Part shown: one piece after another, positions 8,675-17,333 of the stretch
How the letters are laid out: every line of letters begins with the position of its first letter
How positions within the stretch are numbered: position 1 is the first letter of the stretch
NCBI RefSeq assembly: GCF_000242455.2
Contig: NC_019892.1
Span: 620,001 to 684,000, forward strand
Direction of reading: 5' to 3'
Source of the DNA: Singulisphaera acidiphila DSM 18658
Lineage (GTDB): Bacteria > Planctomycetota > Planctomycetia > Isosphaerales > Isosphaeraceae
Length of the DNA: 64,000 nt
Translations under genes and position numbers: made by a program
The notes under the pieces: generated by a model
Seen by the model: only the letters and a program-made list of their open reading frames with translations
The model's database searches: none
Told to the model about the DNA's origin: nothing

Positions 8675-8815
8675 GGGTGGCCAGGACAACTTGTTGTCCG
8701 GGTGGCGCAGCCACAAGAGGTTCTCGAAAAGCCCCGTCGCCGAGCCTACTGCCTCAGCCCAAGCAACGCCTCTTGTCGCTGCGCGACCAAGGACAACAAG
8801 TTGTCCTGGCCACCC
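8675..8815. repeat. Long inverted repeat, MITE-like or stem-loop element
   Basis: Positions 8675-8699 and 8791-8815 are perfect reverse complements (25 bases). Pairing continues imperfectly inward, where GTGGCGCAGCCACAAGAGG faces CCTCTTGTCGCTGCGCGAC, so nearly the whole 141 bases could fold into one hairpin. Each arm also contains its own small palindrome built on GGACAAC/GTTGTCC. There is no coding potential. The rest of the 8617-9015 gap holds only the hairpin at 8953-8984. Confidence 0.75.
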
Positions 8816-8952
8816 AAGAAGGCTTCCGAGTCTTTGAGTCCCGGGAGGGCCAGGCTTGAGAGGCCCCACTCCTGCCCCATGATTTCCGTGCGCCACTCGC
8901 AAGTAATTCGCTGTAGGTCAAGGTGTTCGAGACAATCACCCCCTGCCCTTGG

Positions 8953-8984
8953 CAGAGCGTTCGCGGCAAGATGCGAACGCTCTG
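8953..8984 (-). terminator. Hairpin downstream of fusA
   Basis: CAGAGCGTTCGC and GCGAACGCTCTG form a perfect 12-bp stem with an 8-base loop, 31 bases after the fusA stop codon. There is no clear U-tract, so it may be a terminator of the U-poor kind or a transcript-end stabiliser. Confidence 0.5.
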
Positions 8985-9015
8985 GGGCGCCACCATCATT
9001 ATCCCGTTGGCCGGC

Positions 9016-11124
9016 TCATCCGCCGGCGAGGCTTTCGAGCATGCTGTCGGGGGCGGCGGCGTACTCGAGTGGCTCCATGGAGTAGCTGGCGCGCCCTTGG
9101 GAGAGACTGCGGACGGCCGTGGAGTAGCCGAACATCTTTTCCAGCGGGGCGCGAGCCTCGACGACCATCAGCTTACCCCGGGTGAACGTCTTGTCGATCA
9201 GGGCGCGGCGGCTGGAGAGGTCGCCTGTGATGTTGCCCAGGTAATCTTCGGGGGTGACGACCTCGAGCTTCATGATCGGCTCGAGCAGGACGGCTCCCGC
9301 TTCCTGGACTGCCTTGCTTAAGGCGTCGGCCGCGGCGAATCGGAAGGCATGTTCATTGGAGTCGACGTCGTGGGTGTCGCCGTCGATCAAGGTCACCTTG
9401 AGGTCGACCAGGGGGAAGCCGGTCCGTCCTCCTGACTTGGCCTCCTCGCGGATCCCAGCCTCGATCGCGCCGAGGAACTCGCCCGGGATCACGCCCCCCT
9501 TGAGGCGATTGACGAAGGCGAGGACCGGAGCCCCCTTGGGCTGAGTTTCGGGTTCGAGGTCGATGGTCACCTTGGCGTAGAGCCCCGACCCGCCCGTCTG
9601 GCGGATGCAGACCCCTTGCACGCGCTTGACCGCCTTCTTGACGGTTTCGCGGTAGCTGACGCGAGGTCGGCCGACGTGGACCTTGAGCTTGAAGTCGCGG
9701 ATCATCCGGTTCTTGAGGATCTCCAGGTGGAGTTCTCCCATCCCGGAGATCAGGGTCTGCCCGGTCTCTTCGTTGACCTTGTAGGAGAAGGTCGGGTCCT
9801 CGCGAGCCAGAGCCCCCAGGGTGTCGGCGAGCTTCCCCTTATCGGCCGAGCTGACCGGCTCGATGGACATGCTGATGACGGTTTCGGGGAACTCGATTTT
9901 CTCGAGCAGGATCGGGTGGGCGGAGTCGCAGAGGGTATCGCCGGTGACCGAATCCTTGAGGCCGACCACGCCGACGATGTCGCCCGACTCGGCCCGTTCG
10001 ACCTTCTCGCGGTCGTCCGCGCGGATGTGGTAGAGCCGCGAGCAGTTCTCCTTCTTGTCGCGTCCGGGGTTATAGACCCGGCTCCCCGACTTCAGTTCGC
10101 CCGAGTAGATCCGCACGAACGAGAGGTCGCCGTGCTGGTCGTTCGTGATCTTGAAGACGAGCCCGCAGAACGGTTCGTCGGGACTTGGCTTGCGGACGAC
10201 CTCGGTCCCCTTCTTGGGATGGTGTCCGACGACGGGCGGCCGGTCGAGTGGGCTGGGAAGATAGGCCGAGACCGCGTTCAGGAGCTGCTGGACCCCCACA
10301 TACTTGAAGCTCGAGCCACAGAGGACCGGCTGCGCCCGCCCGGTCAGGGTCGCTCGGCGGAGGCCGGCGATGATCTGCTCCTGGGTCAGCTCGGCCCCTT
10401 CGAGGTGGGCCATGTAGGCTTCGGCGAACGGCTCGTCGAAGTCGGCCAGCGAGTCGACCATGCGCTCGCGCCAGAGCTGGGCATTGGGGAGCAGGTCCTC
10501 GGGGATTTCTCCCTCGGTGAAGGTCGAGCCGAGATCCTCCGTCTTGAAATGGAGGGCCTTCATCGTGATCAGGTCGATCAGGCCCTGGAATTCGCCCATC
10601 GTCCCTTCGGGGCCGGCGCCGATGGGGATCTGGAGCGGGATCGGGTGGCTTTCGAGTCGGTCCTGGATCTCGGTGAAGACGCGGTCGAACTCCGCGCCGA
10701 TGCGGTCCATCTTGTTGATGAAGCAGAGGCGAGGGACGTGGTACTTGGTCGCCTGCCGCCAGACGGTCTCGCTCTGCGCCTCGACCCCTTCGACGGCCGA
10801 GAAGATGACCACCGCGCCGTCGAGGACTCGGAGTGACCGCTCGACCTCGGCTGTGAAGTCGACGTGGCCGGGGGTGTCGATGATGTTGATCGTCACGTCT
10901 TTCCAGCGGCAGGTGATGGCCGCGGCGACGATCGTGATCCCGCGTTCGCGTTCTTCTTCGAGGTAGTCGGTCGTCGTGGACCCCTTGTCCACGTCCCCCA
11001 TCCGATGGATCTCACCCGTGTAATAGAGGATCCGCTCGGTCGTGGTCGTCTTGCCGGCGTCGATGTGCGCAATGATGCCGATGTTTCGGATCGATTGCAG
11101 GTGCGCTGGGTCGCTGCTGTCCAT
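9016..11124 (-). CDS. fusA: Elongation factor G
   Basis: EF-G is the GTPase that drives translocation of tRNA and mRNA. From the chosen ATG at 11124 (702 residues) the G domain shows AHIDAGKT (19-26), RGITI (61-65), DTPGH (83-87) and NKMD (137-140), followed by domains II-V with the GMGELHLEI and GRPRVSYRET segments. An upstream in-frame ATG at 11196 would add residues without family match. ERGITIVAAAITCRWK departs from the usual ITSAATTCFW pattern, so it may belong to one of the divergent EF-G subfamilies known in planctomycetes. It is separated from rpsG by three accessory genes and a terminator. Confidence 0.95.
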   Translation of the reverse strand: MDSSDPAHLQSIRNIGIIAHIDAGKTTTTERILYYTGEIHRMGDVDKGSTTTDYLEEERERGITIVAAAITCRWKDVTINIIDTPGHVDFTAEVERSLRVLDGAVVIFSAVEGVEAQSETVWRQATKYHVPRLCFINKMDRIGAEFDRVFTEIQDRLESHPIPLQIPIGAGPEGTMGEFQGLIDLITMKALHFKTEDLGSTFTEGEIPEDLLPNAQLWRERMVDSLADFDEPFAEAYMAHLEGAELTQEQIIAGLRRATLTGRAQPVLCGSSFKYVGVQQLLNAVSAYLPSPLDRPPVVGHHPKKGTEVVRKPSPDEPFCGLVFKITNDQHGDLSFVRIYSGELKSGSRVYNPGRDKKENCSRLYHIRADDREKVERAESGDIVGVVGLKDSVTGDTLCDSAHPILLEKIEFPETVISMSIEPVSSADKGKLADTLGALAREDPTFSYKVNEETGQTLISGMGELHLEILKNRMIRDFKLKVHVGRPRVSYRETVKKAVKRVQGVCIRQTGGSGLYAKVTIDLEPETQPKGAPVLAFVNRLKGGVIPGEFLGAIEAGIREEAKSGGRTGFPLVDLKVTLIDGDTHDVDSNEHAFRFAAADALSKAVQEAGAVLLEPIMKLEVVTPEDYLGNITGDLSSRRALIDKTFTRGKLMVVEARAPLEKMFGYSTAVRSLSQGRASYSMEPLEYAAAPDSMLESLAGG

Positions 11125-11194
11125 GGTGGCTATCCGTTGCGTTGCGTAAGAAAACGGGCAGGGAGCCGGGTCGGGTGGGTTTCGAGTCGACAAC

Positions 11195-11221
11195 ACTCTA
11201 GCTTAACGTGGATGAGGTCAA
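11195..11221 (-). promoter_or_regulatory. Possible fusA promoter
   Basis: On the minus strand TTGACC is followed after 15 bases by TAGAGT, about 75 bases upstream of the fusA start. The spacing is short, so this is only a candidate. The 11125-11436 gap is the divergent control region between fusA and the hydrolase gene; I see nothing else in it. Confidence 0.3.
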
Positions 11222-11436
11222 AACACAGCGCAAGTCACGAACCGAGGTGGACTGCCCTTCGGTTTTTCAATCTGAAGACGCGGGCATCCCATACCGCCGT
11301 AACCTCATTCCGGAGTAATCTGGGCTGTCGAGTCGTCGGCTTGAATCTTCGACCTTTGGGATGCCCCTCAATGCGACCTTGCCGATTCTCCCACCTCGTT
11401 TCCGCAATTCTCCACCTCATGCCCGCTCATCATGAC

Positions 11437-12360
11437 ATGAAGGGTCGATGGAGGGTTGCCGGCCTCTTTCTTGGCTGCTTCTGGTTCGCCCTGATGTCCC
11501 CTCACCGGGTTCCCGGCGCGGAACCGGGTCAATCACCGAAGCTCGAGGAGCTGGAACGAACGATCCGAACCCTCGTCGAGGGGGCCGGTGACGTGGCGGT
11601 GGCTTATTGCAGGCTGTCCGATGGTGAGCAAGTCTTCATCAAGGGGGATGAGCGATTCCACCCGGCCAGCACGATGAAGGTGCCGGTCATGATGGAGGTC
11701 TTCCGCCAGGCTGAGGAGGGAACGCTGGCCCTGGATGGTCGGATCAGGCTCAAGAATGAGTTCGAGAGCATCGCCGACGGCAGCCGGTACTCTCTCAACG
11801 TTGCGGACGACTCCGAGACGACGCTCTACCGCCACCTGGGTGACGAGCGGACCGTCCGCGATCTGGTCCGGCTGATGATTACTGAGAGCAGCAACCTGGC
11901 CACGAACCTCTTGATCGAGCGAGTGACGGCGGCCCGCGTCTCGGAGCTGATGAAGTCGATGGGGGCGGGAGACGTTCGCGTCTTGCGTGGGGTCGAGGAC
12001 AACCGCGCGTTTCAACGCGGCCTGAACAACGAGACGACGGCTCGCGGCCTGGCGACGATTTTTCGGCAACTGGCCGCGCGTCGGGTCGTCTCGGCCAAGG
12101 CGTCGGAGGAGATGCTGGCGATTCTCCGCGACCAGAAGTTTAACGAGGGAATTCCGGCGGGTCTTCCCGCTGGGGTCCCGGTGGCTCACAAGACGGGGTG
12201 GATCACGGCCATCTCCCACGACGCGGCGATCGTCGAACCAGGAGGCCGCTCGCCGTATGTCCTGATCGTGTTGACGCGCGGGATCAAGGACCCCGCGAAG
12301 GCTCACGAACTCATCGCGCGGGTTTCTCGTGCGGTTTACGAGCACACACTCGGCCAATAA
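11437..12360 (+). CDS. Secreted class A beta-lactamase-like serine hydrolase
   Basis: With the start at 11437 the product is 307 residues and begins with a signal peptide (hydrophobic AGLFLGCFWFALM, possible cleavage after VPGA). Class A motifs are in the right order and spacing: S78-T-M-K81, S151-S-N153 and K252-T-G254. An acidic omega-loop-like segment VEDNRAF precedes the last motif, but the Glu166 equivalent is uncertain. Family members (PF13354-type) are beta-lactamases or cell-wall/ester hydrolases; true antibiotic hydrolysis cannot be judged. Other upstream ATGs (11419, 11370) are possible. It is divergent from fusA. Confidence 0.85.
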   Translation: MKGRWRVAGLFLGCFWFALMSPHRVPGAEPGQSPKLEELERTIRTLVEGAGDVAVAYCRLSDGEQVFIKGDERFHPASTMKVPVMMEVFRQAEEGTLALDGRIRLKNEFESIADGSRYSLNVADDSETTLYRHLGDERTVRDLVRLMITESSNLATNLLIERVTAARVSELMKSMGAGDVRVLRGVEDNRAFQRGLNNETTARGLATIFRQLAARRVVSAKASEEMLAILRDQKFNEGIPAGLPAGVPVAHKTGWITAISHDAAIVEPGGRSPYVLIVLTRGIKDPAKAHELIARVSRAVYEHTLGQ

Positions 12361-12383
12361 CCCGATCGGCGGTTCACGAACAA

Positions 12384-12422
12384 GAGGCGAGAGGGGCTGG
12401 TTCGAACCAACCCCCTTGCCTC
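12384..12422. terminator. Bidirectional terminator-like hairpin between convergent genes
   Basis: A long imperfect hairpin with outer arms GAGGC/GCCTC and inner arms TGGTTC/GAACCA lies between the 3' ends of the hydrolase gene and the small secreted-protein gene on the opposite strand. No strong U-tract follows on either strand. Confidence 0.5.
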
Positions 12423-12472
12423 ATTCTTGATCTCAGCGCTTCAGTGGCGCCTGGGTTCGTTCGCAGCTTATC

Positions 12473-12811
12473 TCACCAGCGACGGCCGCCACCGCCGTAC
12501 CAGCCACGGTAGCCGCCGGGATTGCCGTAATAGGCCCGGGGGCCGAAAGGCCGAGGGGGGGCGTAGAAGCCGGGGCGGCCGTAGGCGTAAGGCAACGGCC
12601 TGACGGGAACCGGGCGGTACACAGGCGTGAGAGGTACGACCGGCGCGATGGGGGCATAGCTCGGGTAAGCGGCGTACGGAGTGCCCAGGCCGACGGTCAC
12701 TCCGGGGGTGCTGACCACGAGTTGGGCGTTGGCGTTCTCGGCACCGGCGGACGCCAGGCCGCCCAGGGCCACGAGGGTTGTCAGGGTTAGGGTGCGCAGT
12801 CTCGGTCGCAT
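12473..12811 (-). CDS. Small secreted Pro/Tyr/Gly-rich protein, unknown function
   Basis: The 112-residue product has a clear signal peptide (MRPRLRTLTLTTLVALGGLASAGA). The mature part is of low complexity, rich in Pro, Tyr, Arg and Gly (for example TPVYRPVPVRPLPYAYGRPG), and ends in GWYGGGGRRW. Proteins of this type are common in planctomycetes but no function is established. It is convergent with the preceding hydrolase and divergent from the next one. The signal peptide supports a real gene. Confidence 0.6.
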   Translation of the reverse strand: MRPRLRTLTLTTLVALGGLASAGAENANAQLVVSTPGVTVGLGTPYAAYPSYAPIAPVVPLTPVYRPVPVRPLPYAYGRPGFYAPPRPFGPRAYYGNPGGYRGWYGGGGRRW

Positions 12812-13082
12812 CGTTCACTCCTCCGCGAAAGGCCGAGAACCCGTCGGAGTCCAATTCCGAAGGTAAGTCCCGGCTTTGGGGACACCAACTTTAGAGAATC
12901 CACTCCTTGGATTTCAAGGCCGGGCCAGGGTCGGCAAACGTGCACGCCTCGACCTTGATTGCCCTGAGTCCAGGTCCCTGACACTGTTCTCTTCCCTTGA
13001 ATACGGTGAAAATGGGTCGAGTGTGAGTGTTTCGTGTAAGAGTTCGAAAATAAGATCTTCTGAATCTGTAAAAGGGGGAGCC

Positions 13083-14279
13083 ATGGTCAAACGTAGAGCC
13101 TTTTTGGGTGAAGTGACGCTGGGAATTGCGGCGTACGGGGCCAGTGTGGGCCGTGTCTTCGCCGCGCAAGCGGCGGGGGACAAACCGGCGCCTTCGTCAT
13201 CCACTTCTCCCGTCGAAGAACCCGCGGTCCCTCGCGCGAGTGAGGCGATTGACCGAGTGCTCGCCCCGATTCGCGAGCAGTATCACCTCCCTGGCCTGGT
13301 CGGGGGTTTGGTCCAGGGCGATCGGCTCGAGTCGATCGGTGTCGCGGGTGTCCGCAAGCTTGGCTCCCCTGCCCTGTTCCGGGTGACCGATCAGGTCCAC
13401 ATCGGCTCGGACACCAAGGCGATGACCGCCACGATGATCGGCTCGCTCGTCGACGAGGGGAAACTGAGCTGGGGGGCGACCTTTGCCGAGGTCTTTCCCG
13501 ATCAAGCGAAGAAGATGGACGCCGGTTTTCGGGGGGTGACGCTCTGGGATCTCCTGACCCACCGCGCTGGCCTGCCGGCGAACAGTTCGTGGTGGCTGCT
13601 CGGCGCGAAGCGGTCGACGACCGAACAGCGGCGAGTCCTCATGGCCGCGATGCTCCAGAACGCCCCGTTAACCAAGCCAGGAACGAAGTTCGCCTATTCG
13701 AACGTCGGCTACGCGTTGGCCGGGCTGATGGCCGAACAAGTCACGGGGCAGTCGTGGGAAACCCTGATGCGGAAGCGGCTCTTCGAACCGCTCAAGATGA
13801 CCTCGGCGGGGTTCGGACCTCCAGGGACGAAGGGAGAGGTTGACCAGCCCTGGGGCCATGAACCGAACGGGAAGAGTTTTCAACCGCAACAGAAGGACAA
13901 TGTCCCCGCGATGGGGCCTGCCGGGACGGTTCACTGCACGCTCGCCGATTGGGCCCAGTTCGCCATCCTCCATTTGCAGGCCGCGCGAGGGAAGCCTCGG
14001 CTGCTCAAGGCGGCGACGTTCGAGAAGCTTCAAACCCCTCCAGCCGGCGCCGAGTACGCCGGGGGTTGGCTGGTCATCGATCGTCCCTGGGCGGGGGGCC
14101 CTGCCCTGACACACTCGGGAAGCAATACGATGTGGTACGCCACGCTCTGGATCGCCCCGAAACGCGATTTCGCCGTCCTGGCCGCGACAAACGCCGGCGG
14201 CGAGGAGGCAAGCAAAGCGTGCGACGCGGCGATCACAGGGCTCATCGAGCACCATCGTCGGCTTGGACATGGCGTCTAA
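13083..14279 (+). CDS. Tat-exported class C/esterase-type serine hydrolase (beta-lactamase family)
   Basis: The start at 13083 is preceded by a GGGGGAG ribosome binding site and gives 398 residues. The N-terminus MVKRRAFLGEVTLGIAAYGA is a twin-arginine signal (RRAFLG). Family motifs are S109-D-T-K112, Y205-S-N207 and H344-S-G346, with LLTHRAGLP in between, as in PF00144 beta-lactamase/EstB/DD-peptidase-like enzymes. The substrate is unknown; such proteins are more often esterases or peptidases than true beta-lactamases. It is the second beta-lactamase-fold gene lying between rpsG and fusA. Confidence 0.88.
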   Translation: MVKRRAFLGEVTLGIAAYGASVGRVFAAQAAGDKPAPSSSTSPVEEPAVPRASEAIDRVLAPIREQYHLPGLVGGLVQGDRLESIGVAGVRKLGSPALFRVTDQVHIGSDTKAMTATMIGSLVDEGKLSWGATFAEVFPDQAKKMDAGFRGVTLWDLLTHRAGLPANSSWWLLGAKRSTTEQRRVLMAAMLQNAPLTKPGTKFAYSNVGYALAGLMAEQVTGQSWETLMRKRLFEPLKMTSAGFGPPGTKGEVDQPWGHEPNGKSFQPQQKDNVPAMGPAGTVHCTLADWAQFAILHLQAARGKPRLLKAATFEKLQTPPAGAEYAGGWLVIDRPWAGGPALTHSGSNTMWYATLWIAPKRDFAVLAATNAGGEEASKACDAAITGLIEHHRRLGHGV

Positions 14280-14320
14280 CCCGGATATTTCATCCGATCA
14301 CCGAATAAATTGGTTGCACC

Positions 14321-14401
14321 TGGGTGCCACGGGTTGTACCCAACCCGTGAGCCAAAAACCGGGGCTATCGCTCACGGGTTGGGTACAACCCGTGGCACCC
14401 A
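14321..14401. repeat. Perfect 32-bp inverted repeat
   Basis: Positions 14321-14352 and 14370-14401 are exact reverse complements with a 17-base spacer. The arm contains TGGGTGCCACGGGTTGTACC and is not followed by a U-tract. Highly regular hairpins of this kind, in intergenic DNA, resemble dispersed MITE-like repeats. It lies between a hydrolase gene and the rpsG terminator. Confidence 0.75.
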
Positions 14402-14552
14402 ATAGTGATTGCATCACTCCGGTCGCCCGTCAGATCAATCCAAGAAAACCAAGACCAACGGCTTAGGAAGCGGCTTGGGCGTGATGGAGAACCCATCGAG
14501 TTGAATGCGGCGGCGACGGATCACTTTGCGTGGTTCTTCGCTCCAAGGCAAT

Positions 14553-14592
14553 AAAAAACCCGGGCGCTCGTCGATGAAGGACGAGGCCCGGG
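14553..14592 (-). terminator. Intrinsic terminator of the rpsL-rpsG operon
   Basis: On the minus strand CCCGGGC.CTCGTC pairs with GACGAG.GCCCGGG around a 7-base loop, immediately followed by six Ts. It lies 44 bases after the rpsG stop. This is the clearest Rho-independent terminator in the window and shows that fusA is not on the same transcript. Confidence 0.9.
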
Positions 14593-14635
14593 GCGTTGAT
14601 TCTTCGAGCGTTGCACCGACGTCTGGCTGAGTTAC

Positions 14636-15109
14636 TTACCAGGCGAAGTGGGCGAACGCCTTGTTGGCGTCGGCCATGCGGTGAACGTTCTCGCGGCGGG
14701 TGATGGCGGCACCGTCACGGTTGTAGGCGGCGACCAGCTCGTCGGCGAGTTTGATGGCCATCGGGCGGCCTTTTTTCTCGCGGGCGGCCATCAGGATCCA
14801 GCGGATCGAGAGGGTCTGCTGGCGGACCTTGTTGACCTGCATCGGCACCTGGTAGGTGGCACCACCGACGCGCTTCGAGCGAACCTCGATGATCGGCTTG
14901 ACGTTCTCGACGGCGCGGCTGAACACATCGATCGGGTTATCGTTGGGCAGGCGCCGTTCGATGAGTTCCATGGCGTTGTAGAACACCTTCTGCGCGACGC
15001 TCTTCTTGCCGTCGTGCATCAGGCAGTTAATGAACTTGCTGGCCAACTTCGAGCCGAAACGAGGATCGGGGCGGAGCTGCGCCTTGCTGGCGGTAAACTT
15101 GCGGGACAT
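14636..15109 (-). CDS. rpsG: 30S ribosomal protein S7
   Basis: S7 nucleates assembly of the small-subunit head. The start [21 protein letters not shown] and the motifs [28 protein letters not shown] and [13 protein letters not shown] match the family; length 157 is standard. It follows rpsL by 39 bases and is followed directly by a strong terminator, so rpsL and rpsG form a two-gene operon here. Confidence 0.97.
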   Translation of the reverse strand: MSRKFTASKAQLRPDPRFGSKLASKFINCLMHDGKKSVAQKVFYNAMELIERRLPNDNPIDVFSRAVENVKPIIEVRSKRVGGATYQVPMQVNKVRQQTLSIRWILMAAREKKGRPMAIKLADELVAAYNRDGAAITRRENVHRMADANKAFAHFAW

Positions 15110-15148
15110 GCGCGTTCGTCCTGGGGATACCTGAAGGTCGTTTGTGTA

Positions 15149-15544
15149 TTACTTCTTCTTTTTGGCCGGCGCGGCAGCTTTGGCGGGAGCTCCGTACTTG
15201 GAGCGGGCTTGTTTACGGTCAGCCACGCCGAGGCTGTCGAGGACGCCGCGGACGATGTGGTAGCGGACACCCGGCAAGTCGCGAACACGTCCACCCCGGA
15301 CCAGCACAATCGAGTGCTCTTGAAGGTTGTGACCTTCACCGGGAATGTACGCCGTGATTTCTTTGCCGTTCGAGAGGCGAACGCGCGCTACTTTACGGAG
15401 CGCTGAGTTCGGCTTCTTGGGGGTCATCGTCTTGACCTGGAGGCAGACCCCGCGTTTGAACGCGCAACCTTCGAGCACCGGCGACTTGGTCTTGTAGACC
15501 ACCGGCCTGCGTGGCTTACGGACGAGCTGGTTGATCGTGGGCAT
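15149..15544 (-). CDS. rpsL: 30S ribosomal protein S12
   Basis: S12 guards decoding accuracy and is the streptomycin target region. The start at 15544 gives [15 protein letters not shown], matching the family; an in-frame ATG at 15577 would add 11 foreign residues. The [10 protein letters not shown] loop retains Lys43. At residue 88 (codon 15281-15283, CGC) the protein has Arg in GGRVRDLPG where E. coli and most bacteria have Lys; replacing this Lys by Arg gives streptomycin resistance in well-studied bacteria. A short Ala/Lys tail extends the length to 131. Confidence 0.97.
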   Translation of the reverse strand: MPTINQLVRKPRRPVVYKTKSPVLEGCAFKRGVCLQVKTMTPKKPNSALRKVARVRLSNGKEITAYIPGEGHNLQEHSIVLVRGGRVRDLPGVRYHIVRGVLDSLGVADRKQARSKYGAPAKAAAPAKKKK

Positions 15545-15691
15545 GAGTCGATTGTTCCATTCTTCCCGGCCGGTCACTCCCTTGCCGGGGTCGATCCTGT
15601 CGCGGGGATGGTGCTCTAGCGCATTTGAACAGGTCCGTGCACCGAACCGCTGCGCAAGGCGAAGCTATGGCCGGACAACGGCGAAGCAAGT

Positions 15692-15719
15692 AGTGTAACG
15701 CCTTACTTCCGCCTGTCAA
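15692..15719 (-). promoter_or_regulatory. Sigma-70 promoter of rpsL-rpsG
   Basis: On the minus strand a perfect TTGACA and a TACACT box are separated by 16 bases, about 150 bases upstream of the rpsL ATG. The 15545-15869 gap contains no recognisable gene; it holds this promoter and the 5' region of the divergent zinc-ribbon gene. Confidence 0.7.
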
Positions 15720-15869
15720 GATGAGTCAGCACAATCATGCGGTGCGATCGGGAGCGCTTGCCCAGTCGAGCGGGGGCTGCTTCGCTGCCGTCACACCGGC
15801 ACCGGGACGGGCGAACGAATTGACAGGGGGAGTCCCCCTGCCCTACGATTTGCGGCCGGGAGATGCTGC

Positions 15870-16115
15870 ATGTTTGACCGCGACTATGAAGCCGAACTCG
15901 ACGACTCGGAGTATCCCGAGGAGCCGAATGACGACGACGATGACACGATTCCCTGCCCGCACTGCGGCCTGTCGGTCTATGAGGAGGCGGAGCGTTGCCT
16001 TTACTGTGGCCACTACCTCTCGGTGGAGGATGCCCCGAGGCGTTACCCCTGGTGGTTCGTCCTGGGCTTTCTGCTGAGCATGGTCGTTGTGCTGGGATGG
16101 ATCTGGCGATGGTGA
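15870..16115 (+). CDS. Small zinc-ribbon membrane protein
   Basis: The 81-residue product has a very acidic N-terminus (EPNDDDDD), a double-CxxC zinc ribbon (CPHCGLSVYEEAERCLYCGH, about residues 29-48), and a single C-terminal membrane helix (WWFVLGFLLSMVVVLGWIW). A GGGAG ribosome binding site precedes the ATG. Proteins with this layout are frequent in planctomycetes; the function is unknown. It lies 30 bases upstream of the glycosyltransferase gene and may be in the same transcript. Confidence 0.75.
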   Translation: MFDRDYEAELDDSEYPEEPNDDDDDTIPCPHCGLSVYEEAERCLYCGHYLSVEDAPRRYPWWFVLGFLLSMVVVLGWIWRW

Positions 16116-16145
16116 CGCCGAACTCTGCCAGGAGGAACGGCGGAC

Positions 16146-17306
16146 ATGGTGGATGAACTCGAGCCGGGGTCGGCTCCGATGCGGGTCGCTCTGGTCTACG
16201 ACATGGATGCCTGCCGGGGGCCGACCGGCGTGACCCGCCATGCCTTGGCCCAGTTGGAGCGGTTGGCGAAGCGGCCGGAGGTTGCCCTGACCGTGGTCTC
16301 GGGCCGGATCAGCGAGCCCGACGGCCTGGTCTATTGGGAGAGCCTGGGAGACCTCTCGCGCCGGGAGCTGCCGGTGCGGACTCGCGACGCCCTGCGGTGG
16401 TGGCGGCTCGCCTCCTGGCCTCCGGTCGAACTCTGGTCCCATGAGGTCGACTGGGTCTATTGCCCGTCCGAGTATGCGGTGCCCACCCGGAAGGCGCGAC
16501 GGGCCGTGACCTGCCACGACGTTTTGCAGAACCTCCGGAGCCACCCGAAGTTTCGCCCTCGGCTGGCGCAGACCTTTGGTCAGGCCGACCTGATCCTCTC
16601 CGTCTCCCGGTTCAACACCGAGCAACTCCTGGAAGCCTTCCCCGAATGCCAGGGGCGGGTGGAGTACGTTCCCAACGGTGCGGAGGACCTCTTCTTTGAA
16701 CCGGCGACCGAGTCCGAGCGGGCCGCGGTTCGCGTTGACCTGGAGCTGCCTCGCGGCGTCCCCTACTTGATCTCGGTGGCCAACTTCCAGCCTCGGAAGA
16801 ATCTGGTCCGTCTCGTTCGGGCCGCGGGACGGCTGCCCGAGGTGGTCCGTGGCGACCTGGCGCTGGTGCTCCTGGGAACAGGCTCGGATTCCGAGGCCCG
16901 GCTTGTGCGCGAGGCGATCACGGCGCTCGGTCCTCGTGCCCTGGTGCGGATGCCGGGCTACCGTCAGGGCAAGATGCTGCGCGCAGCGTACGCCGAGGCC
17001 ACGGCCCTGGTCTTCCCCTCGCTCTGCGAGAGCTTTGGCATTCCGGCCGTCGAGGCCATGGCGCAAGGCATTCCGGTGGCCCTGGCCGACTCGACCGCCC
17101 TCCCTGAGATCGGCGGCGCTGCGGCCTGGTACTTTGACCCTGAAAACGAAGAGTCGCTCCTGGCCGCCCTTCGCGATCTTCTCGATCAGTCCGACGAACG
17201 GACCCGCCGCGCCTTGCTCGGCCGCGAGATCGCCGAGTCCTACCGCTGGCAGGCCGCCAATGACTTGTTGGTTCATGCCCTGGCATCACGCCGCGGTTCC
17301 CACTGA
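16146..17306 (+). CDS. Glycosyltransferase family 4-type (GT-B fold)
   Basis: The 386-residue protein has the two-domain GT-B layout. The N-terminal half starts with RVALVYDMDA and a GPTGVTRHALAQL glycine-rich loop; the C-terminal half has the start of the nucleotide-sugar domain (PYLISVANFQPRKNL), the RMPGYRQGKMLRAAYAEATALVFPS segment and the E-x7-E-type motif PSLCESFGIPAVEAMAQG. Such enzymes transfer sugars from nucleotide donors to lipids or polysaccharides; the acceptor is unknown. It stands next to a small YnfA-like gene and is not part of an obvious polysaccharide cluster. Confidence 0.9.
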   Translation: MVDELEPGSAPMRVALVYDMDACRGPTGVTRHALAQLERLAKRPEVALTVVSGRISEPDGLVYWESLGDLSRRELPVRTRDALRWWRLASWPPVELWSHEVDWVYCPSEYAVPTRKARRAVTCHDVLQNLRSHPKFRPRLAQTFGQADLILSVSRFNTEQLLEAFPECQGRVEYVPNGAEDLFFEPATESERAAVRVDLELPRGVPYLISVANFQPRKNLVRLVRAAGRLPEVVRGDLALVLLGTGSDSEARLVREAITALGPRALVRMPGYRQGKMLRAAYAEATALVFPSLCESFGIPAVEAMAQGIPVALADSTALPEIGGAAAWYFDPENEESLLAALRDLLDQSDERTRRALLGREIAESYRWQAANDLLVHALASRRGSH

Positions 17307-17333
17307 CGACGCAAAAAGAAATGGGGCCGGGCC

